Shown here piece after piece: positions 20,701 through 33,299 of a stretch of DNA of 64,000 nucleotides; the first letter of the stretch is position 1, and every line of letters begins with the position of its first letter. Where the stretch lies: positions 1,758,126 through 1,822,125 of the forward strand of contig BSYO01000036.1 of NCBI GenBank assembly GCA_033239525.1, written 5' to 3'. A program made the position numbers and the translations under genes. This stretch comes from Nepenthes gracilis (taxonomy: Eukaryota > Streptophyta > Magnoliopsida > Caryophyllales > Nepenthaceae). The notes below the pieces were generated by a model, which saw only the letters and a list, made by a program, of their open reading frames with translations, had not been told where the DNA came from and made no database searches.

Positions 20701-22175
20701 ATTTGATCAATCAGTTATGATTTGGACATTTTACACATGACTGAGGGTATTATCGTAAGTTCACGATAATCATTATGGCCTCTGCCCTCGGCCCCCCACA
20801 ACTTTTCATCTTATTATTACTCACAAATAAAAATATTTTAATAACATTGTTTTCCTACTTTTATTATTAATAAATTAAGAAGAATTTACATTATTAAGAA
20901 TGTTGGATTGTTTATATCTTGCAAAATTTTATGAAATTTAGATTATTTTATAAATTATTATATTATCATATTATTTTATAATTTAATAATATAAAATTAA
21001 ATATTAATAATATATCTAAATTTATATTTAATTTTTTAAAAAAATTAAAATTAATTTCTCCCCTTTTGTCTTTTTTTTTCTTTTTTTTAATTGGAGTTTC
21101 TAAATTTTCGATAATAATATATGTATAATTTTTCTAGATCATCATTTCTTATAATTAAAATCAATTGAAAGTTAATATAACTTTTTTTATTCAAATTTAA
21201 AGATTGTACCCCTTTTTTCTAAAAATAAAAATTCACTTATATTCTCAATATATGATTAATAGTTTTATTATTTATAAGACATATAAAAAATTAATTTTTT
21301 AATTATATAAATATTTTTTTATTAAAAATCTAATTTATTTGAGATCACAAAGTCTCTATGAAATATAACAAAATTATATGAGTTATAATATTTAATTATC
21401 TTAATAAATTATTAAATATATAACATGTCAATAATAATTTAACATACCTAGGACCCAACTTAAGCCAAGACCAAATTGAAGAGTCTCCTCTGTCACTATA
21501 CACTAAGTTGGATTAATGTCAGATCATTATAATATGATTATAAAGATCAAAGAAGTTCAGTTATAATCAAAAATTGAGGCAACCAAACACAAGCAAGAAG
21601 ATATCTCAACACTTGTCTGTAGGCCAAGACCATTAGTTATTTCTCTCACCATCAGGTGGCATGTTCTTGCTCGACATTTGGTGATATCTATCACGCTAAA
21701 AAATGTGTACGATACAAACAAAACTGTAGTTTGTAAAAGAAAATTGGTTTGATGATAATGTAATGCCAAGCACAAAATATGAAGAAGTTACGCATGACTT
21801 CTGACCTATCATACTTTTCAAATAAAAAATTATCATCTGTCTAATAATTTCTTGGTCTTTTACTTATAAATATGCTACCAATTATTTGCTAAGTGGGTTG
21901 AGAAAACTCATTGAAAAGAAAGAAGTCTGTTGGTGAAAATAGTTACCCTATTAAAATATTACTTAAAAATTAATTATTTTCTAGCGATCATAAGAGAAAA
22001 AAGCATTCACTCTGTACAAGAGACCTAACTATCTGATAAGTTGAGTCTAATACTATACTAAAAGGTCGAGAGCACTTTGATATCTTTGACCTAAAATATA
22101 TATCTCATAAGTTATCTTTGACAGAGAGTACCTTAAAGATTGAGATAGTAACTAATAGATGTAACAAATGTATGT

Positions 22176-22316
22176 TATAAGTAGTGGATTCGATTAATTT
22201 CACTGAAAAATTATATAAATAAAAAATATATACACACACGCACGCGCGCGTATGCCGTAAGTAGTGGATTCGATTAACTTCACTAAAAATTATATAAATA
22301 AAAAATAATACACACA
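22176..22316. repeat. 80-bp tandem duplication with alternating purine-pyrimidine tract
   Basis: GTAGTGGATTCGATTAA occurs at 22181 and again at 22261. The spacer carries an alternating TA/CA/CG run (about 22228-22251). Confidence 0.8.
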
Positions 22317-23654
22317 TACATATATTAATAATTAAACTGAATATTTAATTAGGCCCCACTAAAATTGTTTAGTCGACTCCATTAAATTTATTTATTAATT
22401 ATTATAACTCATTTATCTTTATCAGATTTGTTAATTTTTTTACCAATAAATACTAATTAAGACAAGTATACTATATGAGTATGTATTATTTCAATCTATA
22501 TAAAGAATTTCAAAACTTAGTAAAGTACATACTTCTTGATATACTTGAATTACGTATTGCTAATATTTTATATCTTTTAAGAATTTTTGTATATATTTCA
22601 TAATTTAATGATCTATATAAATATATAGTGAGTATATTCATTAATTGTATATCTAATTTTACTATAATTATTAAATTTATCAAAATTTTAAATGTGAAGA
22701 TGGGCATTGCGACACAGCTACTGTATAACATGCATACGATGTCGTCCAGTAGCCGTTGAATGTAAATCTAAAAGCACCTCTAAACATTTTTATTTAAAAA
22801 ATTATAAATTATAAAAATATAGTACATAAAATTTATAAATTTTAGACATCTATATAATATATTTATATATAAATTATAACTTTAAATAATAATCTAGTAA
22901 TCATATACTAACAACATAAGTTTTATGCAAGCATAAATATTAATCTTTCTTTATTTTAAGAATAATATTTATTCAATTAATCATAAATATTAATAGTATT
23001 ATATTCCTTTATCAATCAAATCATTTTTAAAAATAATAAAATAAAATATTTATAATAAATTATATTTTTTCATCATTTACATTTTTTTAAGTATATAAAC
23101 ATATATAACCATTTTGGGTAACTGCTAATTTATATATTTATTGGAAATTAAGATCGTAACGCACTAATTAGGCACTCATAACAATGTGGTGGATTAAAAA
23201 ATAGTTTTTACAAAAAATAAAAAAAAAATTATTATTATTTTTATATTTTTTAATAGAATAAATTTAAAATATTTACATTAATATTTTCATTAAAAAATAG
23301 TGAAAAAACAAAAAAACAAATCTTTGACAAAAATGGGTGTCACCATCACAAGGAATAAATCAAACTCATGATTTATTGGGATTGATTGTGATTTATTATT
23401 CTTTCCTTTTGTAATAATGGTCAAGGAATGAATCAAGCCCTTATCAGTTGTGATTGATTGTAATTTATATCTTATGGGTAACTTTTCATTGTAAATAATT
23501 TATTATAAATAAATTATTTATGAAGATATTTATCTACCATTATAAAAAGACTTTATTATAATATCTGATATTTTAACAATAAAAATTATAAATATGTCAA
23601 ATACCTTTATTATCTCAAACACACGACCAATCCCTCCACCACCACCACAGCTCT

Positions 23655-23872
23655 ATCCTCCTGAACAGGGGATCTTGCTCATTTATTTTAGATGGTTGGA
23701 TTGCATACTTGATTAAATCTAACTATCCGAATTTATTATAATTTTTTTAATTTATAATATAAATAAATTTGAACGGTCGAATTTAATCGAGAGTTTAATC
23801 TGACCGTCCAAAATAGAAGAATAGGATTCTACTTTGCCTGTACGCAAAGCAGGATACCTAAACTCCTATCCT
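23655..23872. mobile_element. Degenerate hairpin MITE
   Basis: TTATTTTAGATGGTTGGATT on the left pairs imperfectly with the reverse complement of the segment near 23800-23825 (CTATTTTGGACGGTCAGATT). The inner parts are also complementary. Edges are uncertain. Confidence 0.5.
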
Positions 23873-25289
23873 CCACTATCAACCAATCAAAATTTTTAAA
23901 AATCATTACTTCAATTAATATGTATAACCTTGTCGCTTGTCAAACTCACCATGGAGAGCTATCACCTTTGAAAGGCACAAATCATATCCTATTTCCATGG
24001 TCAACAACTATTTGGCCATGTTAATAGGATCCTTGCACCACCATCCTAGTTTATAGAATCACCTTCTTCCTCCACCTCCCCTATTCTCACTCCCAATCTA
24101 GCCTTTCTCTTCTATTTTGATCAAGATTGAATTCTCATTAGTATTCTTATATCTTCTCTTTCAAAAAATGGTGTGGCAAAAATAGTTAGCTTAACCACCT
24201 CCGAATCTCTTTGGGTGGCCATGGAGCATGTACTCATCTCACCCTCAAGCACGAGTCATGCAAATCCTTTATGAGTCATCCACCATTAAAAAAAGTAGCT
24301 CTTCAATCTCAGAATATTTTTAAAAAGTTAAATATCTTACAGATGTTATTATTGTCATTAAATAATTTTTAATATTTTAAAGTTGTTTAATTTCTTTTAG
24401 TGGTCCTAGTCTCCTCTTATGGATATTTAATTACGTCAATTCAAATTGATGTTGAACCCATGACTCATTAAGATGTTTATGATCATTTATTAAATCAAAA
24501 GCTTCGTAATACTTATTTTTTAATTTGTATATATGATATTATAATTATTATGTATTATATTAATATAAAAATTAATTATATAATAAAATTTTTAAAAAAT
24601 TACATATTGATGAATTAGGTTCAGCGCCTAATAGCCGCTTATCTAACATTTGTATGTGTTTTTTACAGAAGTTTCATCGTTGATGGGCACATTTGAGATG
24701 CTCGTGTATTATTTGGGTAGAATGAGCTGCGCTTAAAGTGCGCCTAATACAATACCCGTGCTTGCATATAATAGGGTATGCGTTTAATACACGCATGACT
24801 ACACTCATGTGTTGATTTGGATATATAAGTTTTCATTATGCAATTTCTATCATTTATGAAAGGAAAAGTAAGAGAATAGAGAGAAAGAGAATGGAAGAAG
24901 AGAAAAATAAGAGAGATAAAAGAAGGAATGAAATTTTAGAATTATTTTATGAAAGATCTAGTAAATTTAAAATTTAATGTAAATATATTTAAATTTATTT
25001 TTTAGTTTATTTTTAAAATTTTTTAATTTTTCTTCTAACACTTGTTTAAATGTAAAAATATGTTACCCTCTATATCCTCTTTTTGAATATATATATATAT
25101 ATATGTATGTATTTCATTAAACAATTTGAGATTTTGCTAAGTTTTAATAAAAATTTAAAGATTTATTTATTTTTACTAAATACTTAAATATTTTAAATGA
25201 TTATATTTTGATATTGAAATATTGTAAAAAAAAAATTATAAAATGTTTAAATATTTGACATTATATATTATTTTTATATAAATATTTGT

Positions 25290-25705
25290 TGAGAATTTTA
25301 ATGATTGTGAGAAAAGTTTTCAAAAGTTAAAAGACCATCTAACAACAGCCCCAATTTTAACAATTTCAGAAGAATTTGGATTATTTGTAACCTATTATGA
25401 TGCATTAAAAATTGGGCTATGGTGTGTTTTGATGTAATACAGGAAGATAATTGCATACGAATTGAGGTAGTTGAAAATGCATGCAAAAAATTATCCTATG
25501 CACAACTTAGAATTGGCAGCAGTGATTTTTATACTAAAAATTTACAGACATTATTTTTATAGAGAAAACTTCTTTGTGTGTTTAGATCACAAAATTCTTA
25601 AATACTTACTCTCTAAAAATGAGCCGAACATCTAAACTTTGCTCTTGTATTTTTTGAGGCATGGCTATTTGGAGCAGAGGTGGAATGAGATAGTAAATTG
25701 AGAAA
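25290..25705 (+). pseudogene. Ty3/gypsy RNase H domain relic
   Basis: Readable with a few shifts and stops: CEKSFQKLKDHLTTAPILTI, then a DA..IGLWCVLM tract where the first catalytic Asp region lies, then KNYPMHNLELAAVIFILKIY, and LDHKILKYLLSKNE. These are the standard RT/RNase H connection blocks of plant gypsy pol. No LTRs or neighbouring pol domains are recognised, so this is an isolated fragment. Confidence 0.85.
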
Positions 25706-26317
25706 TATTATTTGAATATGATAATGAATTTATTAAGTGAAAATAAGTTTTTTAATGATATATATATGTATTTATATAATTGGGTTGAAAGCAATTCTAA
25801 TTGGCAATAGGCTTGAGGAAAGAGATATTTGTGTTTCAAAATTTTAAAGTTATAACAGTGAGTTGTGAAGTTTACATTTCAAATATTTTGAGGCAGCATC
25901 CCTTTTGAATTATCAGAAAGAAAGGAGAAAGAAACAAAGCACTCCCTCCTTTCTTTATTAGAGACCAAAAATGTTAAGATATTTTAATAATTTAATTTTT
26001 TTTTTATAATTTCAGGGTTTATGCTGATTAATAAAAAATAAAAATTAAAATAAAATTTTAAAATATAAAATAAATTTATATTTTTAATTGTTTGTCAATA
26101 AATATAAATTATTGGGATAATAAAAAAACTAATAAATTATTAAAAGTATAAAATAAATATTAATTGTATATTTTTTACCAATCAATCTAGTCCTTTGGTT
26201 TGATAAAGAAGTGAATTATGAAAAAAATCATATCAAGTTTGACTCATAACTTTTCATTAAAATACTTTAATGATGTAATATTTTTATCTATTTATTAATA
26301 CTATATATAATTTTGCT

Positions 26318-27075
26318 GAATATGGATACATACCGAATCAATGTTATGCCTAAACAAATAAAAATATAAAATACAACAATATATAATTCAGATAAGTACT
26401 CACAAACAAGCGTTCGTTTAAAGGCCTTCTTGATTTTGTTTCATCTATCTATCCCCATTCCTTCCTTTCTTTCTTAAGTACTTTCAAATCCTTTAATCAT
26501 TTCTTCTACTTATAATGTCAATGCAATTCGAAGAATGTTTTGTTAGAAAACATTATTTTTAGGAAAAATTAGAACCCTATTGAAAATTTTAACTCGAATC
26601 CTAATCGCGGTGATTTGGGTCAAAAACTAAACCGTAACACCTAGCCCCTAACCCATAGGACTTAACTCACGAAAATGTAATGGTGCAATCTAGTTTAAGA
26701 TAACCCTATACAAATTTAAAAGTTGTCTGTATTAAAAAAGGCATAACTTGACAATTTAACAAGCATAAAGAAAAATTTACTTATAGTGTCCCTTAAATTT
26801 TAATATCACCTGTAAATTAACAATTATTGTGAAAAAAATAGTAGATATTCGGTATACATATCTAATTTTTGAAAAGATTTAACATATATACTAATTTTGA
26901 AAGAGAACTTGAGACCTTTTTTGAGGTCTTCCGCAATCAAATCCAAGCAAGCAAAGTATATGTAAGGTAGCTGTTGCCTGCAATATTTACAATTAAAGCA
27001 TCTGCTTTATTGCATTTTACACTAAAATCTTGGCAAGTACCAAGTGTTTTCGATATAAGGGATAGCTCATTGCTC
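26318..27075. repeat. Direct repeat unit, copy 1 (about 0.76 kb)
   Basis: Shares long stretches with 27652-28425: AAAGGCCTTCTTGATTTTGT, GTTAGAAAACAT, GGAAAAATTAGAACCCTAT, CCCCTAACCCATAGG, CGATATAAGGGATA. Termini are not TG...CA, so an LTR identity is not proven. Confidence 0.8.
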
Positions 27076-27651
27076 TTTTATGTCAACACTATTCCTGAAG
27101 AAGCTGCTCCATCTTTTTACAAAAGCTGAAGGATGCTCTATCTGCAACTTGGCAGGTAAAGACATGTCATTTACAAACAATTAAATAGACTAACATGAGG
27201 CTTGATAAAATACTCACATGGTTCTATACCTTCACACCTCTCCTGCGCTCTCTTATATATTTTTCCCCAACTTCAATCAATGCCCTATCTCCTTTCTTGT
27301 ATTCTTCCATGACCTCCTGACATTGTACATTGGTTTAGAATTCAAAAGTCGTTACCTCAACAATGTTTTGTATCAAAATATGCCTATACTTGTTAACAAA
27401 TTTGTACACAAACCTATGTTTTCTTAACAAATTCGAGAGCTTTTTTGAAGCCTTCATCCTCCAAGCCCAAGTCCACATGTTGCAAGTGCGGTTTGCTCCT
27501 ATAGTTCAAATCTATAGTCAATGCTAATCTAAAAATTACATAGATTGCTATAGGAGTATTGAAAGTTGCGCTTACTAAGAGCATGTTGCCGTGACGATTT
27601 ACATATGCTTTGATTGTGACTAGAAATCCTACCGGGAGCTTCTTCATATTT

Positions 27652-28425
27652 TCATTGAATGCGAATACATATTGGATCAATATTATGTCTAAACAAATAA
27701 AAATGTAACGTATAATAGCATGTAACGTGGCATATAGCACAATAAGTACTCACAAGCAAGTGTTCATTTAAAGGTCTTCTTGATTTTGTTTCATCTATTC
27801 ATCTGCATTTTCTCAGTTTTTTCTTCACTCAAGTGCCTTTAGATCCTTCAATCATTTCTCTTGCATGTAATGTCAATACAATTCAAAGAATATTTTGTTA
27901 GAAAACATCATTTCTTAGGAAAAATTAGAACCCTATCAAAAACCTTAATCTAAATCCTAACCGTGATGAGTTAAATTGAAAATTAAATCCTAACACTTAA
28001 CCCCTAACCCATAGGGCCTAACTAACTAAAAGTAACGGTGCAATCCAATTTAAGATAATGCTTATACAAATTTAAAAGTTGTTAGCATTAAGAAAATCAT
28101 GCCTAAGTAATTGTAAAGGAAAATTTACAAACAATGTCCCTTTAATTTTAATATTACCTGTAAATTAACAATTATCATAAAAAAATAGTAAATATTTAGT
28201 ATACATCTAATTTCAAAAAGATTTGACATATATACCAATTTTAGAAGAGAACTTGAGACCTTTTTTAATGTCTTCCACTGTCAAATCCAAGCAAGCAAAA
28301 TACTTGTATGGTAGTCGTTGCTTGCAATATTTGCAATTAAGGCCTCCGTTTCATTGCATTCTATGCTAAAATTTAGTCAAGTTTCGAGTGTTATCGATAT
28401 AAGGGATAATTTATCATTCTTTCGG
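27652..28425. repeat. Direct repeat unit, copy 2
   Basis: Same order of blocks as copy 1, with many substitutions. The 576 bp between the copies contains an open minus-strand frame (27740-27414, 108 codons, ending HLQHVDLGLEDEGFKKALEF then VKKT) that I do not recognise. It could be an exon of a decayed gene or chance. Confidence 0.8.
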
Positions 28426-28589
28426 TTGAGTATAATTTTGGAATAATTGTCAGAAGTCAAGGAAAAGTTACATGTTACATGCTTAGCAATAATTCACCAA
28501 CGCTAGCTCTTAGGTGTAATTGACAAGAATGCTGGTTTTCTTTTCTTTGGCAATGGACAATAGTGTTTCTATTTTGGAAGCAAAGGAAC

Positions 28590-28825
28590 ATAGCATTTAT
28601 AAGTTGGCTGTGAATGACTAACCAAGTAGTTAGTTAGATCTGTTAGATCATATTCTCAGTCACAAATCCTTACAAAGACAGCATTCCCTGTAGAATCAGC
28701 AATGTTAATGAAGGAAGTAAACTTCAGTTCGATTTTCCAGAATTATTTCCCTTGTTTCTCTTTGCCTTTTACTTGTGATTAATTTCACATAAGGCTGAAT
28801 TCATGACAAAGGGTGTTAGAGAAGG
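28590..28825 (+). repeat. Possible 5' LTR remnant of the gypsy gag relic
   Basis: Resembles 36040-36275 in order: GTTAGATCATATTCTCAGTC / GAGCTACTAATCATATTC, CAATGTTAATGAAGGAAG / AAATGTGACTGAATGAAG, TTTACTTGTGATTAATTTC / ATTTTCTTGTGATCAATTT. By eye about two thirds of bases agree. It sits just before the gag relic, where an LTR is expected. Confidence 0.45.
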
Positions 28826-28945
28826 ACACTTAGCCCCTCTGTGACACAAATCCATAGAATTCTTTTCCCGAAAACAAAACCTCTATCACCAGCATTTCTG
28901 AAAGATCAAATTTTGGAGACATTCTCATTCTGAAAAGTTGATGCA

Positions 28946-29475
28946 GTGGACTTGACGACTACAAACTTCAGAAACCAAGATCAAAAACTTAATGCAATCT
29001 TGGCTCATATCAGAAGGTCAATTGTAATTAAAGAAGGGTCTAGCTCAAGCATCAAAGGGATGCAATGTTCAGGGAGAAGGGCTTTAACTCGAGCATCATG
29101 GGGCAAAACCAGGCCTACTACCCAGCAAACACAAACAAGATCCACTTCCCCCTACACGATTGTGAAATAGGTGATCATAATTTCAAAATTGGCACAAAAA
29201 ATCAGAGATGGATGATCAGCCTTCCAGACCATCCTCCCTCTTTCCATTTCCCAAAGCTGACTTTTCATACCTCAACAGGCACAATCCGAGAACCTGGATT
29301 AGGAAGCACCCTAAGCCTCCAAGTGTTTTCAGTTTTCAGATCTACAAGTCCCTGAAACATAAAAGATGGAATGGGTTGCCATGTTCCTTGGTGGCAAAGC
29401 TAAAATCTGGTTCCAAGGCTATCCAATGCTACAAGGATCTCATTATTGGGAAACGTTTAAAGGAGATGTGTGCAG
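28946..29475 (+). pseudogene. Ty3/gypsy gag relic, upstream half
   Basis: Blocks typical of gypsy gag, in shifting frames: QDQKLNAILAHIRR near 28980; FPKADFSYLNRHNPRTWIRK near 29245; then MEWVAMFLGGKAKIWFQGYP near 29370; then HYWETFKGDVCA up to 29475. At that point a copia element is inserted, and gag resumes at 35055. Confidence 0.75.
29471..29475. repeat. Target site duplication TGCAG, left
   Basis: Identical to 35055-35059, directly outside the two copia LTRs. Confidence 0.88.
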
Positions 29476-30401
29476 TGTTGGCGCAAAAGAGGCGTGATCG
29501 GTCGGACAGCAAGACGTCGAACTCCACGCACAAACAGCCACCAGTAAACAAACACACTAAAGGGAATGAGGAAGAAGAAGAAGAACACACGAATTTTTAC
29601 ATGGAAAATCTTTCTCTAACCTGAAGGGAAAAACAACATGACATTCGTCCAAAAGCCAATTTTATTATGTGAGGCTGAGAACAATTTCCCAAAATTACAC
29701 TGGCACAAGAGAAAGAAAGATCCGAAGAACAGAATACAAGCAACACAAAGGCACATTTTGTTTTCGCCCACAATTCTGTCTTTTTTTTCTCTACTTTTTC
29801 ACTATCTCAAATCTTCACACTTAGAAGAATTTTCTCACCAAGTGCCTATACCTTCCTTTCAATATAAACACATATATGGAGCAAATCTGAGAAATATTCG
29901 TTTCCTCAACAAATCTGTCCTTACAAATAATATGAATATACTCTGTCCAAAAATAACGATTTTTGAAATCATACACGCTTAGAAAATCTTCTGAACTGGC
30001 ATCCTTCTGAATTCATTGGTGGACGGCCAACAGACTTCTGTCCGTGTGATTCTGAGGCGATCGATGCCCGTTGACCATCTTCTCCATATGACCGACCAAT
30101 GCCTCAGTTGACCGGTCATTGTTGCCCGTCTAAATATTTTGATCAACTATATTGACCGGAATTTCTTTTATTTATCCTATAGTAGATCCACATGTTATTA
30201 ACCGATCAATATCATGTTGACTGGAACATATAATTTGCTGGTCAACAAAGTTGACCGAAATTTCTGTCCTCCCAAAACTTTCAGTCAACAAAGTTGACCA
30301 AAATTCTAATATATAGTCTGCGGACATTCAGCACACAAGTCCTTGTACTCCGTCCAAATCCTTCGGCAATCGGGACTTTCACACGGGAGTGACCTCCAAC
30401 A
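29476..30401 (-). repeat. Left LTR of the copia element (3' LTR)
   Basis: Plus-strand ends TGTTGGCGCA ... CTCCAACA, a TGTTGG/CCAACA inverted terminus. It matches 34151-35054 throughout. It contains a cluster of TTGACC/GGTCAA words (30064-30310). Confidence 0.92.
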
Positions 30402-30409
30402 AACTTTCC

Positions 30410-33299
30410 TCACGACCGTGGGGAAGTTAAATCCATCAACCCAACTAGCTTGCAACAAATTTCATTCTTCCCTTTCGGTAGAATCTTGGTCATTATATTC
30501 GCTCCATTTTCTTCAGTGCCAACCTTCTCTAGTGACAGTAGACCGACTTCAAACACGTCTCTCATCCAATGATATCGTACATCAATGTGTTTTAATCTAG
30601 AATGGAATGAGAAGTTCTTGTAGAGATGTATGAAACTCTGACTATCACAAAACACCTTATACTTGTCCTGTCTGAGACCTAATTCCTGAATGAACTTTTT
30701 CATCCACAATATCTCTTTACAAGCTTCTGTCACTGCGATGTACTCAACCTCAGTAGTAGATAGGGCGACGCACTTCTGCAACTTGGACTGTTAGGAAACT
30801 GCACCTCCAACAAACTTTATCAAATATCCGAGGTGGACTTCCGACTGTTAATGTCTCGGCCATATTAGCATTCGAGTAGCCCACTAATTGAGGCTCGTCA
30901 CTTCCAAAATACAAGCACCTCTTAGAAATTCCTCGGATGTATCTCATGATCCACTTGACCACGGACCAATACTCCTATCCTGGGTTAGATAAAAATCGAC
31001 TGACTGTATCCACAACATCTATTATATCTAATCTTGTGTATATCAGGGCATACATCAGGCTTCCCACAGTTGAGGAATAGGAAACGCCTCTCATGTATGC
31101 CTTCTCTTCGTCTGAGGACAGACACTGACAACTCTCAGCCTGTGGTGGTTCGTCAGTGCAGTGCTGACAGGCTTGGATTTGTCCATATTAAAGTATTGGA
31201 GCATCTTCTCGATATAACTTTCTTAGGACAACCATAGTCTCCCCGTCTCCCGGTCGCGAATAATTCAGACACCAAAATTTGCTTCGCTGGTCGGAGGTCT
31301 TTCATGGCAAAAGACCGCCCAAGTTACTCCTTCAGCTTCTTTATTCGAGCACCATTCCTTCCAACAATCAACATGTCATCCCCGTACAGAAGAAGGATAA
31401 CAAAATTATCTTCAGGAAAACCTATGTATGAATACACGGTGATCACAAGTGGTCTGCCGGTACTCTTGACTGACTATGACTGACTCAAACTTTTTATACC
31501 ACTATTTTGCAACCTGTTTCAACCCATACAAGCTCTTCCTCAAACGACAGACGAGTCGCTCCTTCCTCTTAATCTTGAACCCTTCCGACTGTTCTATTTA
31601 AATTTCTTCTTCTAGTTCACCATGGAGAAAGGTTGTCCGGATATCCATCTGCTCCACTTCTAGATTTCGGGTGGCCGTCAATCCCAACACAACCCTTATG
31701 GAGGATATCTTCACCACTGGAGCAAAAATCTCATCATAATCAACTCCCTTCCGTTGACTAAAGCCTTTTACCACTAGTCGCGCCTTATATCTTGGCTGCA
31801 TAGTGTCCTCGAACGTCTTCAATTGAAAGACCCACTTGTTCTTTAGAGCTCTCTTCCATTTAGGAAGTTTGGCTAAATCAAAGGTGTGATTTTGATGGAG
31901 AGAACTAATTTCATCATTTATGACTTCCAACCATTTCTCCTTACTCTCGTCCTCCATTGCCTCTTCACAAGTCTCAGATTTTCTGGCATTAGTGAGTATA
32001 ACATACTCACTAGGTGACAGATGGACGGATGACCATCTATTTTGTGAGGATCGTGTGACAGGAACATCCTCGACCGGTTGAGGAATGATTTCATCCTACT
32101 ATTTATCAAGTGTCGTAACTGCCTCACCATTGTCCTCGCCCACTTTAGAACCATTGTCCTCACTTTCCAGAGATACTAGACGGACAACTTCAACTCTCAC
32201 TTTGTCCGTCAGGTCAACATCAGACTTGGTCTTCTTGCCGATATCTTCAATCGTTTCATTCTCAACAAATACTACATCTCTTGATCGGATAAATTTCCTT
32301 TCAGTTAGATCATAGAGTCTCTTCAATCGTTTCATTCTCAACAAATACTACATCTCTTGACCAGATAAATTTCCTTTCAGTTAATATGAATATAGGCTTT
32401 CATCTTCCAAATAGCTTAGAAAGATGGTTATAGTCTTTGGCTCAATTTTCCTTTCATCATTTCTTCTGAACACTTCACCCTAAATGGTTTAGGATGGCTC
32501 CGATTTATTTATGGCGTAGGCGTGATTGTCTTGATCTTCGACCCGAGAAGTGTGCAGGAAATTTAGCTTCGGAAAGCATTCACCGTACTCTTTCCAGGAG
32601 TGTGCGGTTCATCCGCTCGGCCACTCCGTTCAACTGTGGTATTTTTGATGGTGTCTTTTGATATCTAATACTATGTAACTGGCAATAGGTATAAAAAAAT
32701 CATATGTACTCGCCGCCATTATTATTTCTAATGACCTTCGGTTTCTTCCCCGTCTGATACTCAACAAGAGTATGAAACTGCTCAAATATACCGAGGACTT
32801 AATTCTTGGTTTTTAGTGGATAGACCCACAATTTCCTAAAACAATCGTTAATAAAAGAAACGAAATACTAAGCTCCACCAAACGACTTCTCCTTGAAAGG
32901 TCCACACACATCCGTGTGGACGAGATCGAGCAATTCTGCATTTGGACCGGACAAGTCTCCATGAAATGAGATTCTCTTTTGCTTACTGGCCAAGTAGCGA
33001 GGACACGTCCTTAGTCCGTCTTCCTTTACTTTGGGGATAAGGCCCTTTCTAGCCAGATGATGCAATCCACGTTCACTCATGTATCCAACCTCCTGTGCCA
33101 CAAGCCCTCGGACTCCTTGCTAATTGCAGCATTGACGTCCCCATCCACTATGCCGGCTTTCATCACGTATAGGCCGAAGTACTTTTTTCCTCTTGCCACA
33201 GCAAGAGATTCTTTGGTCAATTTTCACTCACATTCGCATAAGGTATTACAATAACCTTAATCGTCCGTTAGGTTTTCCACGTTCTCTTCACACGTCAGC
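30410..33299 (-). pseudogene. copia pol relic (integrase, RT, RNase H)
   Basis: Order along the minus strand: GAG-pre-integrase/integrase around 33100-32870 (GYMSERGLHHLARKGLIP, LLDLVHTDVCGPFKEKSFGG), integrase tail around 32340-32250 (RKFIRSRDVVF), RT around 31950-31300 (NKWVFQLK, YKARLVVKGFSQRKGVDYDE, IFAPVVK, TTFLHGELEEEI, then YGDDMLIVG near 31370), and RNase H around 30960-30450 (VKWIMRYIRGISKRCLYFGS, QKCVALSTTEVEYIAVTEAC, KHIDVRYHWMRD). Multiple stops and frameshifts break it. The domain set and order identify a Tork/Tnt1-like copia. Confidence 0.92.
32244..32384. repeat. 76-bp tandem duplication inside copia pol
   Basis: The segment beginning TCTTCAATCGTTTCATTCTC at 32244 recurs at 32320 with two or three differences. 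Confidence 0.85.

Larger units (their letters stand above)
20701..25289. other. AT-rich intergenic region without genes
   Basis: No coding exon was recognised. It holds a short tandem repeat (22176-22316), a hairpin element (23655-23872) and an unexplained GC-richer patch (24620-24830). The rest is A/T low complexity. Confidence 0.6.
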
